From Gammaproteobacteria bacterium (GTDB lineage: Bacteria > Pseudomonadota > Gammaproteobacteria > Pseudomonadales > Halieaceae), in the NCBI GenBank assembly GCA_029859085.1, contig JAOUDU010000141.1, positions 1 through 6,989 on the forward strand: a stretch of 6,989 nt of DNA, written 5' to 3'. Position numbers and translations under genes: made by a program. The notes below the pieces were generated by a model. That model saw only the letters and a program-made list of their open reading frames with translations, was not told where the DNA came from and searched no databases. Below, piece after piece: positions 1 to 6,451 of the stretch. Position 1 is the first letter of the stretch; every line of letters starts with the position of its first letter.

Positions 1-2110
1 GGACTTCCGCCGCGGCGCTGCTCCAGAACCCGCGGGCATAGGACTCCACCGCGGCCATATCCATCTGTTCCAGCTCGGCGATCAGCGCGTCCTCGCCCCA
101 CTCGCCGTACAACAGCGCCTCGCGCAGGTCGTTCATGGCCTGGTTGGCGGGGGGAGCCGCCACGCTGTTCTGCAGCGCGCGGATCATGTCCTTGCGGATA
201 TTGTCAAAGCGCTGCGGGTCGAATGCCGGGTTGGCAATGACGCCCAGCAATTTTTTCAACAGCACCGGTTGCTTGTCGTTGTAGCCGGTAACGCGCAGGC
301 TGATGCCCTGGGCATGCTTGTATACGTCGAAATTCAGGCCCGCGAGCGACGCGGGATAGGCGAACTCGTTGACGTCATCCTTCAACACCGCGGTATAAAG
401 CAACGCAGATGCCGTCTGCCGGGCGGTCTGCCCGACCTCCGGGGAACGGAAATTGATATAAGTGGCACCCTTGGGCACGCGGAATTCATCATCCTGCCCA
501 AACCAGAATTTCTGCCGATCCAGTTCCAGCACCACCTTCGGCAACGCGGGGAGATCAGCGACCGGGGGTACCAGCGAGACATCCTCGGCGATGAATTCAT
601 TGGGCTGCGGCAGGTGCAGGGGCCCGTGGGCCACCGGGTCCTGCCAGGCGGCCACCTCCTCGCCGGAGAGCGTCCTGTGCGAATACGGTACCTGGTAGAA
701 GGGTGTCACCTGGTCCACTGCCACGCTCTTGTCGCTCAGCGTAACCAGTACATTACCGGCGGTAATCTTCTGCAACAGGCCGTTGATCATGACCTCGTCA
801 TAGCGGTCCATGATGTAGGGCCCGCGCAGTATGTCCACCGGGGCATAGTCCTGCATGCCCGAGGCGGTGCCACTGACATAGTTGATCGGCTCGCCCTGTT
901 GCTTGAAGCGGAAACCGAGGTCTGCCAGGCGCGACTGCTCGTCGTAAAGCCACTCGCGGGCACCCTGTTCCCGCAGCATCGCGGTGTAAGCGAAAAACAG
1001 TTGCAGTACCCGCTGGTAGTCGGCCACGCCCTTTTCGGTCAGGGAGATACTCACATTGAACAGCTCGCCACCGGGCCAGCCCAGGCCGGTGCCGGCGGAC
1101 AGACCCTCGGCCAGCCCCTCCGCCTTGAGCCGGGACAACAGGCTGCCCTCCCCCTCGTGCCCTATCAGGTTGCCCAGGTAGGACACCGGCTTGACGTGGT
1201 AGGCGGCGCGGTAATCGGGGATGGGGAAAGCCAGGTCAAGCTGGCGCAGGGTGGCCTGGGGCTGGACCTGCACCAGCATCGGCAGGGTGCCCGGGGCAAA
1301 CAATGGCTCGGAAATCACCTCCCGCTCGTGGTCAGTATTGGGCACCGCGCTGAACAGCGGCGCCACCATGGACTGCAGCTGGTCGAGCGGCTCAGCCCCC
1401 AGCACCACCAGGCGCATGATGTTGGCGGAATAGTGCGACTTGTAGAAGCGGATAAGTTCGTCGCGAATCGCGGAGTCCGGCCGGTCACCCAGCGTCTCCA
1501 GCGTACCCACCGAAAACTGGCTGTAGGGGTGAGCGGGATTCATCACCGCCTGCAGCACATCCAGGCCGCGGCGCGAATCGCTCTTCAAACCCATCTGGAA
1601 CTCGGCTTCCACCGCGTTTTTTTCCCTGTCCACATAGGCCGCGTCGAATTTCGGGGCGATGAAAAACTGGGCGAAGCGATCGAGGGCCTCGGGCAGGTAG
1701 GCGGCGTTCACGTCGAAGAAATAGTTGGTGTTCTCAAAACTGGTATAGGCGTTGCGGGTGCCACCGTGCTCGGTGATGTACTCCTCGTACTCCGCCGGGT
1801 CGGGGTACTTGTCGGTACCCAGGAACAGCATATGCTCCAGGAAATGCGCGAGCCCGCCGCGGCCCGGGGGATTGTCGCCGCTGCCCACGGCGATATCCAG
1901 CGATGCCGCCGCCTTGGCGGTAGCAGGGTCGGAGATAAGCAGTACCTCCATGTCATTGGGCAGCGTCAGCAGCCGGTACTGGTAATCGTCGTTGGGGCTC
2001 TTGACCGGCTGTTCCCCGATGAGGGGTACCGTGGCACAGGCCGCGAACAATAAGGCAATGAGCAGGGCTGGCAGGGGGGTCAGCCCCAGCCGCTTGAAAA
2101 TGGCGGGCAT
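1..2110 (-). CDS. M16 (pitrilysin/insulinase-family) zinc metallopeptidase, predicted lipoprotein, C-terminus outside window
   Basis: The first 703 residues read without a stop to the left edge; large pitrilysin-type proteins are about 950 residues, so roughly a quarter is missing. The inverted zinc motif HFLEH is at residues 89-93 (ligands H89 and H93, catalytic E92). The third ligand is E170 in NAVEAE, giving exactly the HxxEH-76 residues-E spacing of pitrilysin. Residues 45-170 form the catalytic domain, followed by the inactive M16 C-type domain and a middle domain to about 665. The N-terminus has a short basic stretch (KR at 6-7), a hydrophobic core and LLFAAC ending at C25, a plausible lipobox (F at -3 is less usual); Ala at +2 would favour the outer membrane. 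Family members degrade peptides and small proteins inside a closed chamber. The start at 2110 has GGAG six nt upstream and lies 3 nt after the permease stop, so it is last or late in that operon. The family is certain; the substrate is unknown. Confidence 0.93.
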   Translation of the reverse strand, partial: MPAIFKRLGLTPLPALLIALLFAACATVPLIGEQPVKSPNDDYQYRLLTLPNDMEVLLISDPATAKAAASLDIAVGSGDNPPGRGGLAHFLEHMLFLGTDKYPDPAEYEEYITEHGGTRNAYTSFENTNYFFDVNAAYLPEALDRFAQFFIAPKFDAAYVDREKNAVEAEFQMGLKSDSRRGLDVLQAVMNPAHPYSQFSVGTLETLGDRPDSAIRDELIRFYKSHYSANIMRLVVLGAEPLDQLQSMVAPLFSAVPNTDHEREVISEPLFAPGTLPMLVQVQPQATLRQLDLAFPIPDYRAAYHVKPVSYLGNLIGHEGEGSLLSRLKAEGLAEGLSAGTGLGWPGGELFNVSISLTEKGVADYQRVLQLFFAYTAMLREQGAREWLYDEQSRLADLGFRFKQQGEPINYVSGTASGMQDYAPVDILRGPYIMDRYDEVMINGLLQKITAGNVLVTLSDKSVAVDQVTPFYQVPYSHRTLSGEEVAAWQDPVAHGPLHLPQPNEFIAEDVSLVPPVADLPALPKVVLELDRQKFWFGQDDEFRVPKGATYINFRSPEVGQTARQTASALLYTAVLKDDVNEFAYPASLAGLNFDVYKHAQGISLRVTGYNDKQPVLLKKLLGVIANPAFDPQRFDNIRKDMIRALQNSVAAPPANQAMNDLREALLYGEWGEDALIAELEQMDMAAVESYARGFWSSAAAEV

Positions 2111-2113
2111 TGA

Positions 2114-3202
2114 TTACTCCATTACAGATTGAGTTTGCTGTTCGGCCGTCTCGGTTACCGCGGTCGGCCAGGCGTCGATGATGGCCTTGATCATCGTCGC
2201 CAGCGGGATGGCGAAAAATACCCCCCAGACCCCCCAGATACCCCCGAAAAAGAGCACCGCCAGGATAATCGCGACAGGGTGCAGGTTGACCGCCTCGGAA
2301 AACAGCAGGGGAACCAGCACATTGCCGTCCAGTACCTGGATTATCAGGTAGACCGCGCACAGCGTATAAAATTCACTGCTCATGCCCCACTGGAAGAAAC
2401 CGACCATCACCACGGGGAGGGTCACCAGGGCAGCACCTATATAGGGGATGATCACCGACAAGCCCACCGCGAGGCCGAGCAGGGCAGCGTAGTTGAGGCC
2501 GAGCCAGGTGAAAGCCACATAGCTGACCGCACCCACGATAATGATCTCCAGTACCTTGCCGCGGGCGTAGTTGGCAAACTGCAGGTTCATCTCGTTCCAG
2601 ATACTTCGCAGCAGCGGTCGCTCCCGCGGCAGGAACCCCCCGGCCCAGTCGAGCAGTTTCTGCTTGTCTTTCAGGAAGAAGAACACCAGCATGGGAATCA
2701 GGATCATGTATACCAATACCGTCAGGATGCCGGGGATGGAAGCCACCGACCGGGTCAGCACCGCCTGGCCCAGCGCGGCGATCTCGGCCTTGGCCAGGAT
2801 CACGAGTTCATTGATCTGCGTCGCCGATACCAGTTCCGGATAGCGCTCGGGCAGGATCCCGACCAGCTGCCGCCCCTGCTCCAGCATACGCGGCATTTCG
2901 CCCGCAAGACTCGCCATCTGGCGCCAGACCAGCGGCAACAAGCCCAGGGTCACCGCAAAAAAGGCCCCGACGAATACCACGTAGGCCACCGATACCCCGA
3001 ACCACTGGGGCAGGCCCTGGCGCTGCAGCTGGGTGGATATCCCCTGCATCAGGAAGGCGAGCACCAGGGCCGCCAGAACCGGGGCGAGGATATCCCCGAT
3101 TGTCATCAGCAGGACAACACCGATGGTCAGCAGCACCAGCAGCAGGACCGACTCCTCCTCGAACAGGTACCGCTTGTACCACTTGTTAAAAATATCCAGC
3201 AT
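2114..3202 (-). CDS. perM: PerM/AI-2E-family multi-spanning membrane protein (putative permease)
   Basis: This is a 362-residue inner-membrane protein of the PerM/YdgG/TqsA superfamily (Pfam AI-2E_transport), of typical family length. Hydrophobic segments lie at about 19-36, 38-55, 69-93, 155-177, 218-236, 239-270, 278-299 and 308-342, with a soluble, probably periplasmic stretch at about 94-154. Family signatures are FLKD (176-179), ARGK (213-216), IPYIGA (252-257) and the block from DGNVLVP (292-298) to NLHP (306-309). Despite the family name, autoinducer-2 transport is not implied; members have been linked to efflux and ion exchange, and the substrate here is unknown. An in-frame start exists at 3304, but it would overlap the upstream sulfur-carrier gene by about 80 nt. 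ATG 3202, preceded by GAAGG, starts at a family-like MLDIFNKWY and is preferred. In E. coli perM is divergent to bepA, as here, which supports the symbol. Confidence 0.9.
   Translation of the reverse strand: MLDIFNKWYKRYLFEEESVLLLVLLTIGVVLLMTIGDILAPVLAALVLAFLMQGISTQLQRQGLPQWFGVSVAYVVFVGAFFAVTLGLLPLVWRQMASLAGEMPRMLEQGRQLVGILPERYPELVSATQINELVILAKAEIAALGQAVLTRSVASIPGILTVLVYMILIPMLVFFFLKDKQKLLDWAGGFLPRERPLLRSIWNEMNLQFANYARGKVLEIIIVGAVSYVAFTWLGLNYAALLGLAVGLSVIIPYIGAALVTLPVVMVGFFQWGMSSEFYTLCAVYLIIQVLDGNVLVPLLFSEAVNLHPVAIILAVLFFGGIWGVWGVFFAIPLATMIKAIIDAWPTAVTETAEQQTQSVME
2117..2120 (-). promoter_or_regulatory. Ribosome-binding site of the M16 gene inside the end of the permease gene
   Basis: GGAG is read on the minus strand within the last sense codons (ATG GAG) of the permease gene, 6 nt ahead of the M16 ATG. 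The permease stop TAA and the next start are 3 nt apart. This fixes the M16 start and implies translational coupling, because ribosomes ending the permease reach the next start directly. Confidence 0.75.
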
Positions 3203-3224
3203 GGTGCCTTCCCCTCGGGGGTGT

Positions 3225-3458
3225 TCAGCTTTTCTGTATGAGATACCGGTAGACGCCGTCGACCTCGTCACTGGCGAGCAATATATGGCCCGATTGTTCC
3301 GCAAACACCCTGAAATCCCGCACCGAACCCTGATCGGTCGACAGCACCTGCAGGCGCTGGCCCACCTCCATGGCGTTCAACGCCCGCTTGGCCTTCAGCA
3401 GCGGCATCGGGCAAACCAGGCCCCTGGCATCGAGTTCTAGCGGCTTTTCATCAGTCAT
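3225..3458 (-). CDS. TusA/SirA/YedF-family sulfur-carrier protein
   Basis: This is a 77-residue cytoplasmic protein of the TusA fold, close to the roughly 80 residues usual for the family. The hallmark Cys-Pro-x-Pro motif is LVCPMP, with C16 as the expected persulfide-carrying residue, preceded by the conserved LDARGL. The family-typical C-terminal stretch SVRDF, SGH and YRYLI follows. TusA proteins pass sulfur from cysteine desulfurases to tRNA thiolation, molybdenum-cofactor or other sulfur pathways. The CPMPLLKAK sequence looks nearer to the Pseudomonas PA1006-type paralogues than to E. coli TusA (CPEP), so I give no symbol. Start ATG 3458 follows a weak GAAAG; a longer in-frame reading to 3851 runs backwards over the divergent peptidase and is not credible. 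It is the first gene of the leftward operon, 22 nt ahead of the permease, with a promoter candidate at 3499-3527. Confidence 0.92.
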   Translation of the reverse strand: MTDEKPLELDARGLVCPMPLLKAKRALNAMEVGQRLQVLSTDQGSVRDFRVFAEQSGHILLASDEVDGVYRYLIQKS

Positions 3459-3498
3459 CGGTCTTTCACAGGGTAAGAGCCCGGTCAAACGGCGGCAC

Positions 3499-3527
3499 AG
3501 TATAGCCATACCGGCGCGCGGAATGAA
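3499..3527 (-). promoter_or_regulatory. Predicted sigma70-type promoter of the TusA-like/permease/M16 operon
   Basis: On the minus strand, TATACT (5 of 6 to consensus) at 3504-3499 is preceded by TTCATT (3 of 6) at 3527-3522 with an ideal 17-nt spacer. Transcription would start near 3492, leaving a leader of about 34 nt before the ATG at 3458. This was found by eye; the -35 is weak, which may mean an activator or simply modest expression. Confidence 0.5.
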
Positions 3528-3555
3528 CTTTTGCCCGCAGAGACGCTCGAAATAT

Positions 3556-3606
3556 CGATTGCAAACCGATTGCCCCCTGCCCGCTCCCCTGAAGTACAAT
3601 GCAATC
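3556..3606. repeat. Operator-like repeats around the bepA promoter candidate
   Basis: CGATTGC occurs twice in direct orientation (3556-3562 and 3567-3573), 11 bp apart, about one helical turn. The inverted form GCAATC follows at 3601-3606, immediately after a -10-like TACAAT. Repeats on the same helix face flanking a promoter are the usual look of a regulator site, but no known binding motif is recognised and chance cannot be excluded. Confidence 0.35.
3570..3600 (+). promoter_or_regulatory. Possible bepA promoter
   Basis: TACAAT (5 of 6 to the -10 consensus) lies at 3595-3600. TTGCCC (4 of 6 to -35) lies at 3570-3575, but the spacer is 19 nt, longer than the preferred 17. Transcription would begin near 3607, giving a leader of about 36 nt. 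The poor spacing and the repeats overlapping the -35 suggest a regulated rather than strong promoter. The call is tentative. Confidence 0.35.
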
Positions 3607-3642
3607 CTTCTGTTCTGGCCTTTGATGTGGTGACGCTCTCCT

Positions 3643-5115
3643 GTGTTTGATTCCCCGGGAATGAAGGTTCCGACCGGCAGGCCCTGGCTGGCCCTGTTGC
3701 TGTCGGCGCTGCTGGTGATCGGCCACCCGGCCCCTGCCCAGGACCTGAACCTGCCGAATCTCGGCGAGTCGTCGACCAGCCTGTTTTCGGCGGAGTTCGA
3801 ACACCAGCTGGGCCGGGCCTGGTTGCGTGTTTTCCGCAGCCAGGTGCGCACGGTGGATGATCCCCTGCTGCATGACTACCTCGAGCACCTTGTATATGAA
3901 CTGGTTTCCAACAGCAAACTGGAGGACCGGCGGGTAGAGGTCGTCATCATCGACAGCCACGATATCAACGCCTTTGCAGTGCCTGGCGGAATCATCGGGG
4001 TCAATAACGGCCTGCTGCTGTATGCCCAGACCGAGGACGAGGTGGCCACCGTGTTGAGCCATGAAATCGCCCACCTCAGCCAGCGCCACTTCTCCCGCGG
4101 CGTAGAATTCCAGCAGAAAAACCAGCCGCTGACCCTGGCGGCCATGATTGCCAGCTTTGTCCTGCTGGCCACGGCCGGGGCGGACGCAGGTATGGCGGCC
4201 ATGTCTGCCACCCAGGCCGCGGCCCAGAGCTCGGCCCTGCGTTACAGCCGCACCAACGAACAGGAGGCTGACAGGGTGGGAATGCAGACACTGGCCGACG
4301 CCGGTTTCGACCCCCACGCCGCGCCGACCATGTTCGAGCGCATGATGCAGGCGTCCCGTTACTCCAGCAGCGAGCGTGTCCCGGAATACCTGCGCAGCCA
4401 CCCGCTGACGGAAAACCGGATAGCCGATACCCGCAACCGGGCCAGGCAATACCCCGAAAAGGAGCCCTCGGTATCCCTTGACTACCAGTTGATGCGCGCG
4501 CGGGTGGCCAACCAGCTGGCCACCTCACCCGAAGAGGCCATGGAAAAGTTCCGGGGTGAACTGGCCGGCACGCCCCGCTCCGCCGAAGCGGCAACCTACG
4601 GCCTGGTACTCGCCCTCACCGCAGCGGGAAAGGCCGATGAGGCCAGGCTGGACCTGGACGGAATCTGGTCCAAAAACCCGGATCGTATCGAATATGTAAT
4701 AGCCGACGCCAGGATCGATATGGCGCGCGCTGAGCCGGGAAAAGCCGCGGCAAAACTGGCCGCCCGGTTAAAGCTCACCCCCGGCAATTTCCCACTCACG
4801 ATGACCTACGCCGAGGCCCTGATGGCGGATGGGAAGCCCCACCTGGCGGAGCCGGTGCTGCTGGCCCAGAGCAAGCTCAACCCCAACGATCCCGGCCTGT
4901 GGTACCTGCTGGCTGAAATACAGGGCCTGGCGGGGAACATCGTCGGGCTGCACCAGTCACGGGCGGAGTATTTTATCCTTAACGGCAACCTGGACCAGGC
5001 GGAAAAACAGCTGGGCTACGCCCTGAAACTGAGCCACGGCGACTTCCTGAGCAGCGCGAAAATCACCCAGCGGCTGGCGGATATTGCCCAGATGCGGGCA
5101 CAGATGGACGAATGA
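3643..5115 (+). CDS. bepA: BepA-type periplasmic M48 metallopeptidase with TPR-like C-terminal half
   Basis: The 490-residue product matches the roughly 487 residues of E. coli BepA, the periplasmic protease/chaperone that degrades stalled outer-membrane proteins such as LptD at the BAM machinery. A Sec signal peptide covers about residues 7-33 (RPWLALLLSALLV core, likely cut after APA or AQ). The zinc site is HEIAH (140-144: ligands H140 and H144, catalytic E141), with the third ligand E208 in NEQEAD. H253 in SHPLTENR matches the regulatory His246 of E. coli BepA. Helical helix-turn-helix repeats from about 280 to 480 form the TPR-like region (for example GKADEA, NLDQAEKQLGYAL). A stop lies in frame at 3631-3633. 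GTG 3643 is chosen because GGTGA sits 9 nt upstream; ATG 3661 would give 484 residues with the signal peptide intact but has no ribosome-binding site. The gene is divergent from the TusA-like operon and converges on nadA. Confidence 0.94.
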   Translation: MFDSPGMKVPTGRPWLALLLSALLVIGHPAPAQDLNLPNLGESSTSLFSAEFEHQLGRAWLRVFRSQVRTVDDPLLHDYLEHLVYELVSNSKLEDRRVEVVIIDSHDINAFAVPGGIIGVNNGLLLYAQTEDEVATVLSHEIAHLSQRHFSRGVEFQQKNQPLTLAAMIASFVLLATAGADAGMAAMSATQAAAQSSALRYSRTNEQEADRVGMQTLADAGFDPHAAPTMFERMMQASRYSSSERVPEYLRSHPLTENRIADTRNRARQYPEKEPSVSLDYQLMRARVANQLATSPEEAMEKFRGELAGTPRSAEAATYGLVLALTAAGKADEARLDLDGIWSKNPDRIEYVIADARIDMARAEPGKAAAKLAARLKLTPGNFPLTMTYAEALMADGKPHLAEPVLLAQSKLNPNDPGLWYLLAEIQGLAGNIVGLHQSRAEYFILNGNLDQAEKQLGYALKLSHGDFLSSAKITQRLADIAQMRAQMDE

Positions 5116-5131
5116 GGCGCGGCTGCAGGTA
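5116..5131. other. Convergent gene ends without a visible terminator
   Basis: Only 16 nt separate the TGA of bepA from the TGA of nadA. No GC-rich stem followed by a T run is seen between them or just inside either gene, so termination must be factor-dependent or the two transcripts overlap at their 3' ends. Confidence 0.55.
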
Positions 5132-6205
5132 TCAGGCGTTGCCCTTTACCCCCAGGTGCCGGCTGGCCGCGAAATCGAGCATTCTGCGCAGGGGCACCAT
5201 GGCCCGCGAACCCACCGCGGGATCGACGAAAATTTCGTTGTCATCGCGCTCAAACACCGCGGCAAGGGCTTCCAGGTCGTTCATCGCCATCCACGGGCAA
5301 TTGGCACAGCTGCGACAGGCGGCACCGTTACCGGCGGTGGGGGCGATGATGAACTCCTTGTCGGGCGCCTGTTGCTGCAGCTTGTAAAAGATGCCCTGGT
5401 CGGTGGCGACAATGAAGCGGCGGTTGTCCATCTCCACGGCGGCGCGAATGATCTGGGTGGTCGAACCCACCCGGTCAGCCAGCTCCAGTACGGCGGCGGG
5501 CGATTCGGGATGTACCAGGACAGCGGCGTCGGGGTAGACCCGCTTCAGGTCGGCGATACCCCTGGCCTTGAACTCCTCGTGCACGATGCAGGCGCCATCC
5601 CACATCAGGATGTCGGCCCCGGTTTCCCGGCGCACATAATCACCCAGGTGGCGATCCGGCGCCCAGATAATCTTCTCTCCCCGCTCCGCCAGGTGCTCCG
5701 CCACCGCCAGCGCGATGCTCGAAGTCACCACCCAGTCCGCCCGCGCCTTCACCGCCGCGGAGGTGTTGGCGTAAACCACCACCTGGCGGTCCGGGTGCTG
5801 GTCACAGAAGGCTGAAAATTCCTCTATCGGGCAACCCAGGTCCAGGGAGCAGGTGGCCTCCAGGGTAGGCATCAGCACCCGCTTGTGAGGGGTGAGGATC
5901 TTGGCGGTCTCCCCCATGAATTTGACACCGGCAACCACCAGGGTCCCGGCGGGGTGGTCGTGGCCAAAGCGGGCCATTTCCAGCGAGTCGGAGACGCAGC
6001 CACCGGTTTCTTCCGCCAGCGCCTGGATTGCAGGGGCGGTGTAGTAATGGGCGACAATCACCGCATTTTCCCGCACCAGCGCGGCCTTTACCCGCTCCCG
6101 CAGGCTCTCCTCCTGCGCCGGGCTCAAACGTTTTTGCGCCTCGTGGTCCAGGTGGTACTGCACCTGCTGGCGGATTATTTCCAGTTTGTCGGAAGCTATG
6201 CTCAT
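5132..6205 (-). CDS. nadA: Quinolinate synthase A ([4Fe-4S], de novo NAD synthesis)
   Basis: This cytoplasmic 357-residue enzyme condenses iminoaspartate (from aspartate oxidation by NadB) with dihydroxyacetone phosphate to give quinolinate. E. coli NadA has 347 residues. The three cluster-binding cysteines are visible: C119 ([11 protein letters not shown]), C206 (WDGACIVHE) and C303 in CRSCANC (297-303). They match E. coli C113, C200 and C297 with a constant offset of six. Substrate-region motifs include AHYYT (52-56), VSDSLEMAR (71-79), [12 protein letters not shown] (93-104), [13 protein letters not shown] (145-157) and HPES (232-235). All expected catalytic features are intact. Start ATG 6205 gives a family-typical N-terminus; an in-frame ATG at 6313 would add 36 proline-rich residues through the predicted promoter and is rejected. 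No clear Shine-Dalgarno sequence is seen before 6205. It ends 16 nt from bepA; nadB and nadC are not in the window. Confidence 0.97.
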   Translation of the reverse strand: MSIASDKLEIIRQQVQYHLDHEAQKRLSPAQEESLRERVKAALVRENAVIVAHYYTAPAIQALAEETGGCVSDSLEMARFGHDHPAGTLVVAGVKFMGETAKILTPHKRVLMPTLEATCSLDLGCPIEEFSAFCDQHPDRQVVVYANTSAAVKARADWVVTSSIALAVAEHLAERGEKIIWAPDRHLGDYVRRETGADILMWDGACIVHEEFKARGIADLKRVYPDAAVLVHPESPAAVLELADRVGSTTQIIRAAVEMDNRRFIVATDQGIFYKLQQQAPDKEFIIAPTAGNGAACRSCANCPWMAMNDLEALAAVFERDDNEIFVDPAVGSRAMVPLRRMLDFAASRHLGVKGNA

Positions 6206-6240
6206 AGGCGTCGGCAGGGGATGCGGCAGAGAGGGAGGGA

Positions 6241-6268
6241 AGTCTACCACAGAACCGAAAACCGGCAA
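6241..6268 (-). promoter_or_regulatory. Predicted nadA promoter with extended -10
   Basis: On the minus strand, TTGCCG (4 of 6) at 6268-6263 is followed after 16 nt by TAGACT (4 of 6) at 6246-6241, directly preceded by TGG, which is an extended -10 (TGn). Transcription would start near 6234, about 29 nt ahead of the nadA ATG. No match to a known NAD-pathway repressor site was recognised around it. Confidence 0.5.
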
Positions 6269-6319
6269 TTTCGCCCGGCGCCAAATCCGGGGGTGGTAAT
6301 TTTCAATAAACATTTACTA

Positions 6320-6338
6320 GAATATCTCTGAAATATTC
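6320..6338. repeat. Perfect inverted repeat GAATAT-N7-ATATTC, operator-like
   Basis: GAATAT at 6320-6325 and ATATTC at 6333-6338 form perfect 6-bp arms around seven bases. It lies in an AT-rich block (about 6299-6380) that contrasts with the GC-rich surroundings. Its centre is about 20 bp, nearly two helical turns, from the centre of the next palindrome. Size and symmetry suit a dimeric regulator; no known regulator is assigned. Confidence 0.45.
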
Positions 6339-6340
6339 CG

Positions 6341-6357
6341 TATAACCTCATGTTATA
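6341..6357. promoter_or_regulatory. Perfect palindrome TATAAC-N5-GTTATA, with -10-like halves on both strands
   Basis: TATAAC (6341-6346) and GTTATA (6352-6357) are exact inverted copies. Each arm reads TATAAC, 5 of 6 to the -10 consensus, on its own strand, so the element could be an operator, a -10 for the rightward signalling gene, or a symmetric two-way promoter. The rightward reading has only a 3-of-6 -35 (TAGAAT at 6318-6323, 17-nt spacer) and would start near 6353; no good -35 is seen leftward. Confidence 0.4.
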
Positions 6358-6381
6358 TAAAGAATAAAGTGATACCAAAAA

Positions 6382-6432
6382 GCTCAGGGCGGAAATTGAA
6401 CCACCGCGAGCAGACCGGTAGAGCTTCCGGGT
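6382..6432 (+). promoter_or_regulatory. Potentially structured 5' leader of the GGDEF gene
   Basis: GCTC (6382-6385) can pair with GAGC (6408-6411), and GCGG (6389-6392) with CCGC (6404-6407). This makes one eight-base-pair stem with a three-base bulge and an 11-nt loop. A second short stem can form from CCGG at 6415-6418 and 6427-6430. Both lie between the predicted transcription start and the ribosome-binding site AGGG (6441-6444). There is no T run, so it is not a terminator. The structure was judged by eye, without energies. Confidence 0.3.
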
Positions 6433-6451
6433 GACCAGCCAGGGCGATTGA

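Noticed and set aside
1617..1625. A run of seven A (minus strand) read as GAA AAA AAC just before the M16 third zinc ligand, matching the A-AAA-AAC slippery pattern
   Set aside because: No stimulatory stem or internal Shine-Dalgarno sequence is evident, and a shift here would destroy the zinc site. The codons are explained by ordinary Glu-Lys-Asn.
269..2053. A 594-codon open frame on the plus strand over the M16 gene
   Set aside because: It is rich in His, Gln, Arg and Gly without any recognisable domain and mirrors a convincing M16 peptidase on the minus strand. Long antisense frames are common in GC-rich genes.
3211..3220. CCCC/GGGG mini-palindrome between the TusA-like and permease genes as a terminator
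   Set aside because: The loop would be only two bases and there is no T run. It overlaps the region of the permease ribosome-binding site.
2129..3241. A 370-codon plus-strand frame opposite the permease gene
   Set aside because: Its composition is extremely hydrophilic and low-complexity (His, Gln, Asp, Arg), as expected for the antisense of a membrane-protein gene. The minus strand has clear family motifs.
3466..4449. A 327-codon minus-strand frame over bepA
   Set aside because: It overlaps the HEIAH-containing BepA reading frame, resembles no protein, and is the antisense shadow.
5084..5815. A 243-codon plus-strand frame over nadA
   Set aside because: NadA on the other strand has all three cluster cysteines correctly spaced. 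This frame shows no domain and is rich in His, Gly and Arg.
6381..6436. Possible class I c-di-GMP riboswitch upstream of the GGDEF gene
   Set aside because: The conserved core and the tetraloop/receptor pair are not identifiable by eye, so I list only a potentially structured leader.
6381..6450. A tRNA-like fragment (AGCTCA and GGTAGAGC resemble D-arm sequences)
   Set aside because: No acceptor stem, anticodon arm or GTTCRA T-loop can be arranged in order.
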